Part shown: positions 21,808 to 30,617 of the stretch, in pieces
Position numbering within the stretch: position 1 is the first letter of the stretch
Layout: each line of letters begins with the position of its first letter
Assembly: GCF_030506365.1 (NCBI RefSeq)
Contig: NZ_CP073092.1
Coordinates: forward strand, 1-64,000
Origin: Corynebacterium tuberculostearicum
Lineage (GTDB): Bacteria > Actinomycetota > Actinomycetes > Mycobacteriales > Mycobacteriaceae
DNA: 64,000 nt
Reading direction: 5' to 3'
The notes under the pieces: model-generated
What the model was told of the DNA's origin: nothing
The model's database searches: none
The model's input: the letters and a program-made list of their open reading frames with translations, nothing else
Made by a program: the position numbers and the translations under genes

Positions 21808-21968
21808 TTTCACTCAATTAGGGCTAAATCCTTAAAGGGACCGCGAGCTGGATAGGGGTAGCAACCTTTGTTGTCTGCTTGGAGGGCTAGAAGAAGCATC
21901 GTGCAGAGAGCCAGTTCAGCTGTGCTAGAGAGTGGGGCTCTCACCCCAGGCTAATAAGGACTACATCC

Positions 21969-23261
21969 TTACTGGTCTTCCATGACATCGTGACGCACGA
22001 TGGTCTGGTCGCGACCCGGACCAACGCCGATATAGGAGATACGGCAGCCAGACAGCTCTTCCAAGCGCAGGACGTAATCCTGTGCCTTCTGCGGCAGCTC
22101 CTCGAAGGTGGAGCACTCTGTGATGTCTTCATCCCAAGCCGGCATGGTCTCGAAGATGGGCTCGGCGTGGTGGAACTCGGACTGGGTAAGCGGCAGTTCG
22201 TCGTAGCGCTTGCCGTCGACGTCGTAAGCGACGCAGATCGGGATCTCGCCAATGCCGGTAAGAACGTCCAGCTTGGTCAAGAAGTAATCGGTAAAGCCGT
22301 TAACGCGGGTGGCATAGCGCGCCACAACGGAGTCATACCAACCACAACGGCGCTTGCGGCCGGTGTTCACGCCAATCTCGCCACCGGTGGTCTGCAGGTA
22401 CTCGCCCCACTTATCAAAGAGCTCGGTGGGGAACGGGCCGGCACCCACGCGGGTGGTATAAGCCTTGATGATGCCCAGCGAGGTCTTGATGCGCGTTGGG
22501 CCAATGCCGGAGCCCACGGAAGCACCACCGGCGGTCGGGTTAGACGAGGTCACGAACGGGTAGGTGCCGTGGTCCACGTCGAGCATGGTGGCTTGGCCAC
22601 CCTCCATGAGCACGTGCTTGCCAGCTTCGAGGGCCTGGTTGAGCTCCAGCTCGGCGTCGATAACCATCGGGCGCAGGCGGTCGCGGTAGCTTAGGAAGTA
22701 CTCCACAATCTGATCCGCCTCGATGGCCTTACGGTTGTACATCTTCACCAGCATCTGGTTCTTGATATCCAGCGCGGATTCCACCTTCTGGCGCAGGATA
22801 GACTCATCAAAGATGTCCTGCACGCGGATGCCAATGCGCGCAACCTTATCGGCGTAGGTCGGTCCAATGCCGCGGCCGGTGGTGCCGATAGCGCGCTTGC
22901 CCAGGAAGCGCTCCTGCACGCGGTCCAGGGTCTGGTGGTACGGCGCCACCAGGTGCGCGTTGGCGGAAATCTTCAGGCGCGAGGCGTTCGCGCCGCGGGC
23001 CTCAAGGCCATCAATCTCATCAAAGAGCGCCTCAAGGTTGATCACAACGCCATTGCCCAGCACCGGGGTGGCGTTCTCGGACAAAATGCCGGCCGGCAGG
23101 AGCTTCAGCTCGTATTTTTCGCCGCCTACCACGACGGTATGGCCGGCGTTATTACCGCCGTTCGGCTTGACCACGTAGTCAACCTTGCCGCCGAGGATGT
23201 CGGTCGCTTTGCCCTTGCCTTCGTCGCCCCACTGGGCGCCGACAATGACGATCGCTGCCAT
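21969..23261 (-). CDS. purA: Adenylosuccinate synthetase
   Basis: This is a GTP-dependent ligase (430 residues) making adenylosuccinate from IMP and aspartate in AMP synthesis. The P-loop-like [14 protein letters not shown] opens the protein. The IMP-binding loop GGNNAGHT, the region [18 protein letters not shown], the catalytic GPFPTEL and the guanine-specificity region near the C-terminus ([10 protein letters not shown]) are all present, and the length is standard. It appears monocistronic, with an ATG 87 bp from the divergent unknown gene. AATGAGGAAGTG lies upstream as ribosome site. Confidence 0.97.
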   Translation of the reverse strand: MAAIVIVGAQWGDEGKGKATDILGGKVDYVVKPNGGNNAGHTVVVGGEKYELKLLPAGILSENATPVLGNGVVINLEALFDEIDGLEARGANASRLKISANAHLVAPYHQTLDRVQERFLGKRAIGTTGRGIGPTYADKVARIGIRVQDIFDESILRQKVESALDIKNQMLVKMYNRKAIEADQIVEYFLSYRDRLRPMVIDAELELNQALEAGKHVLMEGGQATMLDVDHGTYPFVTSSNPTAGGASVGSGIGPTRIKTSLGIIKAYTTRVGAGPFPTELFDKWGEYLQTTGGEIGVNTGRKRRCGWYDSVVARYATRVNGFTDYFLTKLDVLTGIGEIPICVAYDVDGKRYDELPLTQSEFHHAEPIFETMPAWDEDITECSTFEELPQKAQDYVLRLEELSGCRISYIGVGPGRDQTIVRHDVMEDQ

Positions 23262-23348
23262 TGTTTAGTCACTTCCTCATTATTGAAGCCAAAATACTCT
23301 CCAACTTTACACTTTCCCGGCGCAAAAAGCCCGCGTAGCATTGACCGC

Positions 23349-24221
23349 ATGCGTTTTTTGTTCCTCCGCTGCGGCGCCCCGGGCGTGGCCATGCCTGCCG
23401 ACGCCCACGATCTCTCCCCCATCCCTACCCGCAAAGAGCTCGCGCTTATCGACGCCTTCCTCAACCCCCTCCTCCCCACAGACCCCACTCCCTCGCTCGA
23501 TGACATCGCCGCGCAACCCGACGTCCGCCACCTCGGCGCCCCCGAACCTGCCCCACAGGCCCCGCACCTAGTAGAGCCCGCCCGCATCGTCGTCGCCGGC
23601 TCCGACGCCGCCCTTTCGGCCGTGCTGACCCGCCTCATGCGCTCCGACCGCCTCTGGGCCGAGGTCGCCTTCATCCCCGTCCCCGCGGCCGCAGCCTCCG
23701 CCCCCTCAACCACCGCGCCGGCCGCCTCCACTCCGTCCACCACGTCCGCGGCCGCGCAGAACTGGGGACTTCCCACCTCCCCGGCCGAGGCCCTCGATTT
23801 CGCCCGCACCGCCCGAGTCCGCCCCGCGCCGCTCATCCGCAATGACTCCGGCCTCGCCGTCGCCGGCTCCGCCACCATCTCCGACGCCGCAAATGGCTCT
23901 TTCACCGGCGAAGTCATCATCGACGACCACACCCTAGCCGCCATTTCCCCCAAAACCTTCGGTGCACGCCTCGTCCCGATGACCGACGCCCCCGGCATCC
24001 TCGCCGCCCGCGCCATCTCCCCCGTCGAGTCGCAGGGCCGCCTGCGCTCGCTCCTGCGCAAGCCCGGCCAGCTCGACCCCGAATCCGTCAGCACCGGCCG
24101 CGCAGTCCAGGCCGGCGGCCCACAGCTGCGCGTCATCGTCGATTCCGTCCCCCACAAGCGCCCGGTAACCCGCGTGACGTTCTACCGCCACCTGCGCGAT
24201 CTCCAGATCGTCCGCCCTTAG
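23349..24221 (+). CDS. Conserved hypothetical protein, possibly related to a lipid-kinase fold
   Basis: This is a soluble 290-residue protein without signal peptide or membrane segment. The start at 23349 (MRFLFLRCG) is preferred because upstream in-frame codons lie inside purA on the other strand, and a TAGCAT -10-like element 7 bp before it suggests a leaderless mRNA. An IVVAGSDAALSAVLTRL segment (about 79-95), an Ala/Pro/Ser linker (about 115-140) and a conserved-looking C-terminus (QLRVIVDSVPHKR, TFYRHLRDLQ) are visible. The pattern faintly recalls diacylglycerol-kinase-like proteins, but I cannot confirm catalytic motifs. GC-rich third positions confirm coding on this strand. Confidence 0.7.
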   Translation: MRFLFLRCGAPGVAMPADAHDLSPIPTRKELALIDAFLNPLLPTDPTPSLDDIAAQPDVRHLGAPEPAPQAPHLVEPARIVVAGSDAALSAVLTRLMRSDRLWAEVAFIPVPAAAASAPSTTAPAASTPSTTSAAAQNWGLPTSPAEALDFARTARVRPAPLIRNDSGLAVAGSATISDAANGSFTGEVIIDDHTLAAISPKTFGARLVPMTDAPGILAARAISPVESQGRLRSLLRKPGQLDPESVSTGRAVQAGGPQLRVIVDSVPHKRPVTRVTFYRHLRDLQIVRP

Positions 24222-24255
24222 CCCCAAGCGACGCCCTTGCTTCCGCGCGAGGACG

Positions 24256-25455
24256 TCAGTCCTCGCGCCCCCACACCTCCGGCGGGTAGGCCGGGTGCTG
24301 CGAGGTAGGCACCAGGTGCGCCACGGCCGACTCACGCGACAACCCGCACACCATCAGCATGTCCACCACGATGGAGCGCGTCTGGCCCAGAATCATATAG
24401 GCCGATAGCGTGCCTTCCCTGTCAATGATGTCCAGCCCGGCGCGCCCGCCTACGATGCGCAGGCGCTGCACAAGGTCCGGAATCTCAATCGCCTCATCGT
24501 GCCCATGCTTCTTGCCCTGGCCGTAGAGCTCACTAATCGCGAGCATGATTTCAGAAAGCTCATCGAGCAACTCCACCTGCTCATCCGAAACCTTGTCGCG
24601 GTCCTCCGTCAGGCCCAGCGCCTGGCGGGAAAGCACGCGCACGCCGCGGACCGCGTTATCCACCGGCAACAGGATGCGCTCCAGCGAGCGAATGCTGCGC
24701 CGAGAGGCCCACAACAGCGGCGAGACTTCTGAGGCCTCCCTGCCCGATTGCGCCGCGCTCAGCAGGGTATTGACGCTATTTTGCGTACCGCGCACCGCCT
24801 CGCGCGCGTCGCGGATGACGGCGGGGTCTTGGCGGCGGATGCCATAAGTGACGTCGGCAAGAATGCTCGAGGCAACCTTAAGCACCTTCGATACCTCGCG
24901 CCGCGCCTCCACCAACGGGGAATTGGGGATCAGCGCAATGGTTATTAGGCCAATGCCCGAGCCAATCATCGCGTCAATCGCGCGGTGCAGGCCACCCGGG
25001 CCCTCCGTGGGTGGGAAAATCGTCGCAATCAAAATCGCGCCAAAGACAATCTGGTTGGTCACCAGTGGCGACTTGGTCAAAAACGAGCCCACCACCAGGC
25101 CCGCGCCCACAATGAAGAAAATCTGGAACGGCCCTTGGCCCACTATCTGGAAGAGCAGGTCGCCCACGGCCACGCCAATGATGCCGCCAATCGACATCTC
25201 CAGCGCCTTTTTCATCCTGTCCCCACCGGACATCCCCAGAATGATGACCGCAGAAATCGGCGCAAAGAACGGCTGCGGGTGCCCCACCACATCGCCGGCC
25301 ACCCAGTACGCGAGCGCCGCGCCAATGGTCGCCTGGATGATGTAGACAAACCGCGAGCGGATGCGGTTGACCCGCGAGAGCACCGAGCGGTCAATCACCC
25401 GCAGCTTCTGCCGCGTTGAGACTCTTTCCTTCGCTTCCGACATGCCTTCCAGCAT
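24256..25455 (-). CDS. FUSC-family (aromatic acid exporter-like) membrane protein
   Basis: This is a 399-residue membrane protein. The N-terminal half has about six hydrophobic segments (residues 35-185, for example PISAVIILGMSGG and GIGLITIALIP) typical of the FUSC/ArAE exporter family. The C-terminal half is a cytoplasmic helical domain. Two in-frame ATGs, 25455 and 25443, are possible; the upstream one has a better spaced purine-rich site. Family members export hydrophobic weak acids, but the substrate here is unknown. It converges with the unknown plus-strand gene, with 34 bp between stops. Confidence 0.85.
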   Translation of the reverse strand: MLEGMSEAKERVSTRQKLRVIDRSVLSRVNRIRSRFVYIIQATIGAALAYWVAGDVVGHPQPFFAPISAVIILGMSGGDRMKKALEMSIGGIIGVAVGDLLFQIVGQGPFQIFFIVGAGLVVGSFLTKSPLVTNQIVFGAILIATIFPPTEGPGGLHRAIDAMIGSGIGLITIALIPNSPLVEARREVSKVLKVASSILADVTYGIRRQDPAVIRDAREAVRGTQNSVNTLLSAAQSGREASEVSPLLWASRRSIRSLERILLPVDNAVRGVRVLSRQALGLTEDRDKVSDEQVELLDELSEIMLAISELYGQGKKHGHDEAIEIPDLVQRLRIVGGRAGLDIIDREGTLSAYMILGQTRSIVVDMLMVCGLSRESAVAHLVPTSQHPAYPPEVWGRED

Positions 25456-25620
25456 AGAAGACCGCCCTTACCATCGCCGCCGTCCCCGCGCATCTCGGCC
25501 GTCGGCCGGCTTGTGGATAGCTCTTGCCGACGCCCCCTTTTCCCCCACCTATCCACAATTTCCACCTTCCCGGCCGCGCACCGCTTGTTCGGCCCTCGCA
25601 CGCCTTTTAGCTTCGGCCGT

Positions 25621-26712
25621 GTGAACACCGAATTCCTCTTGCTATGCCGCCGCGGCGTCGACCTCGTCGCCGAATTTCAGGGCTGCTCCGAAGACTCACT
25701 CCTCGAGGCCGGAGCCAGCCCCCTTCTGGCTGCCCAGCTCGCCCGCCTGCAACACGTCTACTTCGGCCGCACATCCAATAGCCGCAAGCAGCGCCTCGCC
25801 CGCGACGCCGCCCGCACCCGCGCTCACGACCTCGCCACGCTCGATAGCATCGAGTCCTATACCCGCCGCGTGCGCGATACCAACCGCGCCTGGGACTTGC
25901 GCCTAGAACTGTGCCGCACCGAGGCCCGCCTCATCCCCTCCGTGGCCAAGAAGCTCCTCAAGCAGCTTAATCCGCCCCGTCGCCCCGAGCCCGGCGTGCG
26001 CTATACCCGCCGCCCCGACGGCCCCCACACCATCTCCATTACGGCTGATCCCACCGATATCGCCGATATCAAGGGCGTGCTCTCCTCTGTCAACAAGGAC
26101 GATCCCCTCGCCGCCGCCAAGCAGGTCCTCCTCGAGGGCAATCCCGGCGCGTTGCCGGCCGTACACACCAACGTCATCCTCACCTTGGACCAGCTCGACC
26201 GCATCGTCGCCGCGCCTGCCGACGCCTCCGATATCACCCTCCAGCTCACCAACGGCGCCCGCATGACCGGCGCGCAGCTCGTCGCCCGTGCCTTAGCCCA
26301 GCGCGGCTATGTCAGCCTGGTCCACCCGGAGCACGGTCCGGTGAACCTGTACCGCACCGAGCGCATGGCCACGTGGAAACAGCGCATGCTCGCCGCGGCC
26401 GAGCATCCCGTGTGCGCGTGGCCGGGCTGCAATACGCCTGCCGACGACGCCCAAGTCCACCACCTCACCGCCTGGTCCGCCGGCGGGCCCACCAACCAAG
26501 AAAATCTGGTCACCTTGTGCGCGCACCACAACTCCGTCAACCAAGATGACCCCTCCCGCCCCACAGAGCGCGGCCGCATGGTGCGCATCGATGGCCGCGT
26601 CGCCTGGATACCACCGTGGAGCAACACCCCACGCTTCGTCCCCAGCCCCGCTAGGCCGCCAAACCCCGCCCCTAACCACAACCCCAGCCCCCGTCCCACA
26701 CACAACCCTTAA
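25621..26712 (+). CDS. HNH endonuclease domain protein (13E12/DUF222 type)
   Basis: This is a 363-residue protein with a helical N-terminal half and a C-terminal HNH nuclease motif: CAWPGCNTPADDAQVHHL, then GGPTNQENLVTLCAHHN. It has the zinc-like CxxxxC and CxxH spacing and the catalytic HH. A Pro/Asn-rich tail follows. GTG at 25621 is chosen as start because the frame upstream is low-complexity and lacks a ribosome site; an alternative ATG lies at 25513. Such proteins are common, multicopy and of unclear role in actinobacteria. No toxin-immunity partner or mobile element is adjacent. Confidence 0.82.
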   Translation: MNTEFLLLCRRGVDLVAEFQGCSEDSLLEAGASPLLAAQLARLQHVYFGRTSNSRKQRLARDAARTRAHDLATLDSIESYTRRVRDTNRAWDLRLELCRTEARLIPSVAKKLLKQLNPPRRPEPGVRYTRRPDGPHTISITADPTDIADIKGVLSSVNKDDPLAAAKQVLLEGNPGALPAVHTNVILTLDQLDRIVAAPADASDITLQLTNGARMTGAQLVARALAQRGYVSLVHPEHGPVNLYRTERMATWKQRMLAAAEHPVCAWPGCNTPADDAQVHHLTAWSAGGPTNQENLVTLCAHHNSVNQDDPSRPTERGRMVRIDGRVAWIPPWSNTPRFVPSPARPPNPAPNHNPSPRPTHNP

Positions 26713-26781
26713 CTGCGCCGGCCGCTCACCGAGTCGCCGCCCAGACCCGGCCCGGAGCCGCCCCGGCCGAAAGTACGAAAA

Positions 26782-26808
26782 AGCCGCCTCCCACGCGGGG
26801 AAGCGGCT
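26782..26808 (-). terminator. Rho-independent terminator of fda
   Basis: AGCCGC and GCGGCT pair with an inner TCCC/GGGA stem. TTTTTC follows on the minus strand. It is located 54 bp past the fda stop. Confidence 0.8.
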
Positions 26809-26861
26809 CATTCGGCATGCCTATGTACGAGGCAGCCTCAACTTAGAACATGGTGGCCAGA

Positions 26862-27896
26862 TTACTTGGAGATGGACTTGCCCACGGAGTGCAGGTCCTG
26901 GCAGGACTCGATGACGCGCTCGGACATGCTCTGCTCTGCCTTCTTCAGGTAGGAGCGTGGGTCGTAGGCCTTCTTGTTGCCAACCTCGCCGTCAATCTTG
27001 AAGACGCCATCGTAATTCGTCATCATGTGGCGAGCAATCGGGTTGGTGAAGGCGTACTGGGTATCGGTGTCCACGTTCATCTTGATGACGCCGTAGCCCA
27101 GAGCCTCTTCGATCTTTTCCTTCTCGGAGCCGGAGCCACCGTGGAAGACGAAGTCGAAGGCGTACTCGTCCTCACCCAGGCCGAGCTTCTTCTGTGCCAC
27201 CTTCTGGCCCTCGAGCAGAACCTCTGGGCGCAGCTTCACGTTGCCTGGCTTGTAGACGCCGTGAACGTTGCCGAAGGTTGCGGCCAGCAAGTAGCGGCCC
27301 TTCTCGCCGGTGCCCAGGGCATCGATGGTCTTTTCAAAGTCCTCTGGGGAGGTGTAGAGGTTAGCGCCCGCCTTGGCCTGGACGCCGTCCTCTTCGCCGC
27401 CGACGACGCCGATCTCGGCCTCGAGGATGACGTGCGCGTTCTTAGCCTTTTCCAGCAGCTCCTGGGCGATGACTAGGTTCTCGTCGATAGGGATAGCGGA
27501 GCCGTCCCACATGTGGGACTGGAACAGTGGGTTCTCGCCGCGGTCGACGCGCTCCTGGGAGATGGCCAGCAGCGGGCGGACGAACTCATCGAGTACTTCC
27601 TTCTGGCAGTGGTCGGTGTGCAGCGCGATATTCACGCCGTAGTGCTTGGCGGCCTCATGAGCGAATGCGGCCAGTGCCTGAGCACCCTTGACCTTGTCCT
27701 TCAGTGCCAGGCCAGAGCCGAAGGCGGCACCGCCGGTGGAGAACTGGATGATGCCGTCGGACTCGGCCTCAGCAAAGCCCTTCAGAGCTGCGTTAATGGT
27801 CTCAGATGAGGTGCAGTTGATAGCTGGGAACGCGAAGCCGTTCTTCTTCGCGGTATCCAGCATCTCGTTATAGACCTCAGGGGTTGCAATTGGCAT
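26862..27896 (-). CDS. fda: Class II fructose-bisphosphate aldolase
   Basis: This is a zinc-dependent aldolase (344 residues) cleaving fructose 1,6-bisphosphate in glycolysis and gluconeogenesis. Class II signatures are clear: AFPAINCTSSETINAAL, the zinc-binding ALHTDHCQK, ILEAEIGVVGGEEDG, VFHGGSGS and the C-terminal KMNVDTDTQYAF. Length is standard. The gene is monocistronic, with its own hairpin terminator and about 145 bp upstream for a promoter. AAGGATG sits before the ATG as ribosome site. Confidence 0.97.
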   Translation of the reverse strand: MPIATPEVYNEMLDTAKKNGFAFPAINCTSSETINAALKGFAEAESDGIIQFSTGGAAFGSGLALKDKVKGAQALAAFAHEAAKHYGVNIALHTDHCQKEVLDEFVRPLLAISQERVDRGENPLFQSHMWDGSAIPIDENLVIAQELLEKAKNAHVILEAEIGVVGGEEDGVQAKAGANLYTSPEDFEKTIDALGTGEKGRYLLAATFGNVHGVYKPGNVKLRPEVLLEGQKVAQKKLGLGEDEYAFDFVFHGGSGSEKEKIEEALGYGVIKMNVDTDTQYAFTNPIARHMMTNYDGVFKIDGEVGNKKAYDPRSYLKKAEQSMSERVIESCQDLHSVGKSISK

Positions 27897-28041
27897 GAGT
27901 TTCCATCCTTAAAAAGTGGGTTTGTGGTCAAACACGTTCCAACAGCCAAGTATGCCCGTTTCACGGAAATTCTGCCGCAAAAACCGTGTGACATTTTCAA
28001 CCCGGTCATTTCCGGGACCAATCCACCCCGACAAGCGTGGG

Positions 28042-29232
28042 CTATTTAGCCATATTTCGCGCGACGCGGGCGCAGGCCTCCATCAGCATCCAACCGGAAA
28101 GCTGCACGGATAAATCGCGCTCATCTACGCGAATGATGCCGACCTTCTCACTCATGGTGCGCCGGCCGAAGCCGTAGTTATGCGGCAGGCGCGCATCGGA
28201 CAACCAGTCGGATCCGAAAATCGGCAGGCCGTCGACCTCGAGGCGGTGCTCCCACACCGACTCGGCCGAGGCCACCACCATGCGTGCGGCCAGCTTCTTC
28301 GTCGCACGGTTGGCGGGGGAATCGCCGGGCAGGCGCACGGCGACGTCGGCAAGATAGCGCATCAAAATGCCTTTAAACAGGCCACCGTCACCATCGCCGG
28401 TCTCCCAGTCCACCACGCCCGAAGGCGTAGCCATGCCCGAAGCCACGGTCTGCACCAGGCCGCGGATGCGGATAATGTAGTCCATCATCTCGGAAGCCAG
28501 CTCGGCCTCGTGTACGCTGTCGATTTGCTCCAAATCACCGATGCCGGCCTTTTCCCGCAGCGCCAGCACAATTTCCAAGCACGCACCTAGGACCACGCCT
28601 TGGCAGTAGGGGTGGATGTTTTTTACCACCTCAGGGCCGTCCATGCGCATGCGGATGCCGTCCATGATGTAGCCGTCGTCGTCAAGCAGGTGGTCATAGA
28701 TCCAGTCAACGATGCGGCGCGCTTCCTCAATGCGCCCCATCCGCGCGAGCATGATGGCGCCCGGGCCGTTGGAGGGCACGTTCATGAAATTCTCGCCCAG
28801 GCGCCACGGCAGCACGCCAAGCGATTCATCGAGACCTTCGTGGATATTGCGCTGCAGGGCCGCGAGACGCTTGGGCGTCTTTGCCTTCTTCAGGCCCTCC
28901 ACGCGGCCGAAAGCCAGCGCGAGCCAGGCCTTGTCGTCGTAGTACTTATTCTTGGTCAGCTGCGCGAGGTTGCGGATGCGAATGCCGCGCAAGGTGTCAT
29001 AGATGCGGTGGCGGCGCACCTTGGTGTTATTGCGCAGCGCCGCATCAACGAGGCAGTCCAAGTAGTGGGCCTGCCACCAGTAGTGCCAGTGGACAAAGAG
29101 CTTTTCCTTCGTGGTGGGCGGCCAGCTGACCACGGCAAGATTGGTGCGCGGCAGGCCCCATACGGAGTGCGCGTGGCGCTCGTTGATGGCGGCCTCTGCG
29201 AGTTCGGCGCGGTGGGCCCACTTTTCTTCCAC
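28042..29232 (-). CDS. Glycoside hydrolase family 76-like protein, cytoplasmic
   Basis: This is a 396-residue all-helical protein resembling GH76 (alpha-1,6-mannanase) enzymes. Features include the paired acidic motif YYDDKAWLALAFG near residue 98, aromatic-rich segments (HWHYWWQAHYLDCL) and repeated Asp/Trp positions of an alpha6/alpha6 barrel. There is no signal peptide, so it would act in the cytoplasm, unlike secreted fungal GH76 enzymes; a role in turnover of mannose-containing glycans is possible but inferred. The GTG start is preceded by GAGGAA. It lies directly upstream of fda, about 145 bp apart. Confidence 0.75.
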   Translation of the reverse strand: MEEKWAHRAELAEAAINERHAHSVWGLPRTNLAVVSWPPTTKEKLFVHWHYWWQAHYLDCLVDAALRNNTKVRRHRIYDTLRGIRIRNLAQLTKNKYYDDKAWLALAFGRVEGLKKAKTPKRLAALQRNIHEGLDESLGVLPWRLGENFMNVPSNGPGAIMLARMGRIEEARRIVDWIYDHLLDDDGYIMDGIRMRMDGPEVVKNIHPYCQGVVLGACLEIVLALREKAGIGDLEQIDSVHEAELASEMMDYIIRIRGLVQTVASGMATPSGVVDWETGDGDGGLFKGILMRYLADVAVRLPGDSPANRATKKLAARMVVASAESVWEHRLEVDGLPIFGSDWLSDARLPHNYGFGRRTMSEKVGIIRVDERDLSVQLSGWMLMEACARVARNMAK

Positions 29233-29286
29233 GGTTCCTCAATCACTCCAGTCGCACGGGTAGATATAGCTAGTGTAACGATCTTC

Positions 29287-29985
29287 CTACCAGGAATTTG
29301 CCAGATCGGCGTGCTGGCGGATCCAGGCGTGCATGGCGATGCCGGCCGCAACGCCCGCGTTGATGGAGCGGGTGGAGCCAAATTGGGCGATGGAGCAGGT
29401 CATCACCGCGGCATCCTGGGCCGCTTGCGTCACGCCGGGGCCTTCCTGGCCGAAGAGCAGCAAGCTGCGCTCCGGCAGCTCGGCCGTTTCCAGGGGCACG
29501 CAACCGGGGGTGTTATCGATGGCAACGATGGTAAGGCCTTCCTCGGCCGCCCACGCAATAAGCTTCTCGACGCTCTCGTGGTGCATCAAGTGCTGGTACC
29601 TATCCGTGACCATTGCCCCGCGGCGATTCCACCGCCGCCGGCCGACGATGTGCACGGTATCGACGGCGAAGGCATTGGCGGTGCGCACGACGGTGCCGAT
29701 ATTGGCGTCGTTTTCGAAGTTCTCGATAGCGATGTGCAGGCTATGCCGGCGCTTATCGATGTCCTCTTTGATCGCTTCCCTGCTCCAGTAGCGGTAGGCG
29801 TCGACGACGTTGCGACGGTCGCCTTCGGCGAGCAGCTCCGGATCGTACTTCGCGGCCTCCGGTCCTTGCGGCAGCGGACCTTCCCAGGGACCTACGCCAT
29901 GGCGGCCCTCGTTCCACTCGGTCGGCCCCTTGGCCTCGTCCGGCTTGGCCTGGTCGGCCGCGCTATCTGAATTAGGCGAGGTCAA
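29287..29985 (-). CDS. TrmH/SpoU-family RNA 2'-O-methyltransferase
   Basis: This is a SAM-dependent RNA ribose methylase with a knotted SPOUT domain. Motif 1 covers NFENDANIGTVVRTANAF, motif 2 is LLFGQEGPGV and motif 3 is FGSTRSINAGVAAGIAMH. The start is uncertain: TTG at 29985 overlaps the pyrE end by 14 bp and is the simplest choice, while the only ATG further upstream (30048) would add about 21 residues encoded inside pyrE. There is no separate promoter, so it is expected to be co-transcribed with pyrE. The exact target (tRNA or 23S rRNA) cannot be told from sequence. Confidence 0.88.
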   Translation of the reverse strand: MTSPNSDSAADQAKPDEAKGPTEWNEGRHGVGPWEGPLPQGPEAAKYDPELLAEGDRRNVVDAYRYWSREAIKEDIDKRRHSLHIAIENFENDANIGTVVRTANAFAVDTVHIVGRRRWNRRGAMVTDRYQHLMHHESVEKLIAWAAEEGLTIVAIDNTPGCVPLETAELPERSLLLFGQEGPGVTQAAQDAAVMTCSIAQFGSTRSINAGVAAGIAMHAWIRQHADLANSW

Positions 29986-30562
29986 GGTCGCCCAGGCCCA
30001 GCAGGGAGCGGTACTCGAGGCCTTCTGCGGCGATGACGTCGCCGGCACCGGTCTCGCGGTCCACGACGGTCGCCACGCCCACGACCTCGGCGCCGGCCTC
30101 GCGTAGCGCGGCCACGGCGGTCAGCGGGGAGTTACCGGTAGTGGTGGTGTCTTCTACGACAAGAACCTTCTTGCCTTCTACGTCTGCACCCTCGATGCGG
30201 CGCTGCATGCCGTGCTTCTTGGCTTCTTTGCGCACGACGAAGGCTTCGATATCACGGCCTTCGGCATGCATGATGGAGGTAGCAACCGGGTCGGCGCCGA
30301 GGGTCAGGCCACCGACGGCCGCGAAATCCCAATCTGCGGTCAACTCGCGCAGCAGGGCGCCGATGAGGCGGGAGGCCTCGTGATGCAAGGTAGCGCGGCG
30401 GAGATCCACGTAGTAATCAGCTTCCTTGCCAGAGGACAGGGTCACCTTGCCGTGGACGACGGCCAGTTCCTTGACTAGTTCTGCGAGGCGGGCCTTCTTC
30501 TCGGCGTCCAGGTTTTGGGCATGCGCGTTCTGGGCGTTGGTGGTGTGAGAATCCACAGTCAT
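29972..30562 (-). CDS. pyrE: Orotate phosphoribosyltransferase
   Basis: This is a 196-residue enzyme converting orotate and PRPP to OMP in pyrimidine synthesis. The PRPP-binding motif VLVVEDTTTTGNSPL is near residue 127, with the catalytic-loop region RKEAKKHGMQRRIEG before it and GGLTLGADPVA earlier. ATG at 30562 is chosen because AAGGAG lies 5 bp upstream and the protein then has the usual size; a longer frame adds low-complexity sequence. The stop overlaps the methyltransferase start region, indicating an operon. Confidence 0.95.
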   Translation of the reverse strand: MTVDSHTTNAQNAHAQNLDAEKKARLAELVKELAVVHGKVTLSSGKEADYYVDLRRATLHHEASRLIGALLRELTADWDFAAVGGLTLGADPVATSIMHAEGRDIEAFVVRKEAKKHGMQRRIEGADVEGKKVLVVEDTTTTGNSPLTAVAALREAGAEVVGVATVVDRETGAGDVIAAEGLEYRSLLGLGDLDLA

Positions 30563-30617
30563 CTGCTCCTTGTTGTGGTTCGGGGACGGCGGCCGGCCGC
30601 CGGTATCGGACTCTAGG

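Noticed and set aside
21808-21968. Possible tRNA or small RNA downstream of purA
   Set aside because: Short GAGAG/CTCTC pairings exist but no cloverleaf or known RNA fold could be drawn.
28600-29970. 456-codon plus-strand frame over the GH76-like and methyltransferase genes
   Set aside because: It spans two genes with recognisable motifs on the other strand.
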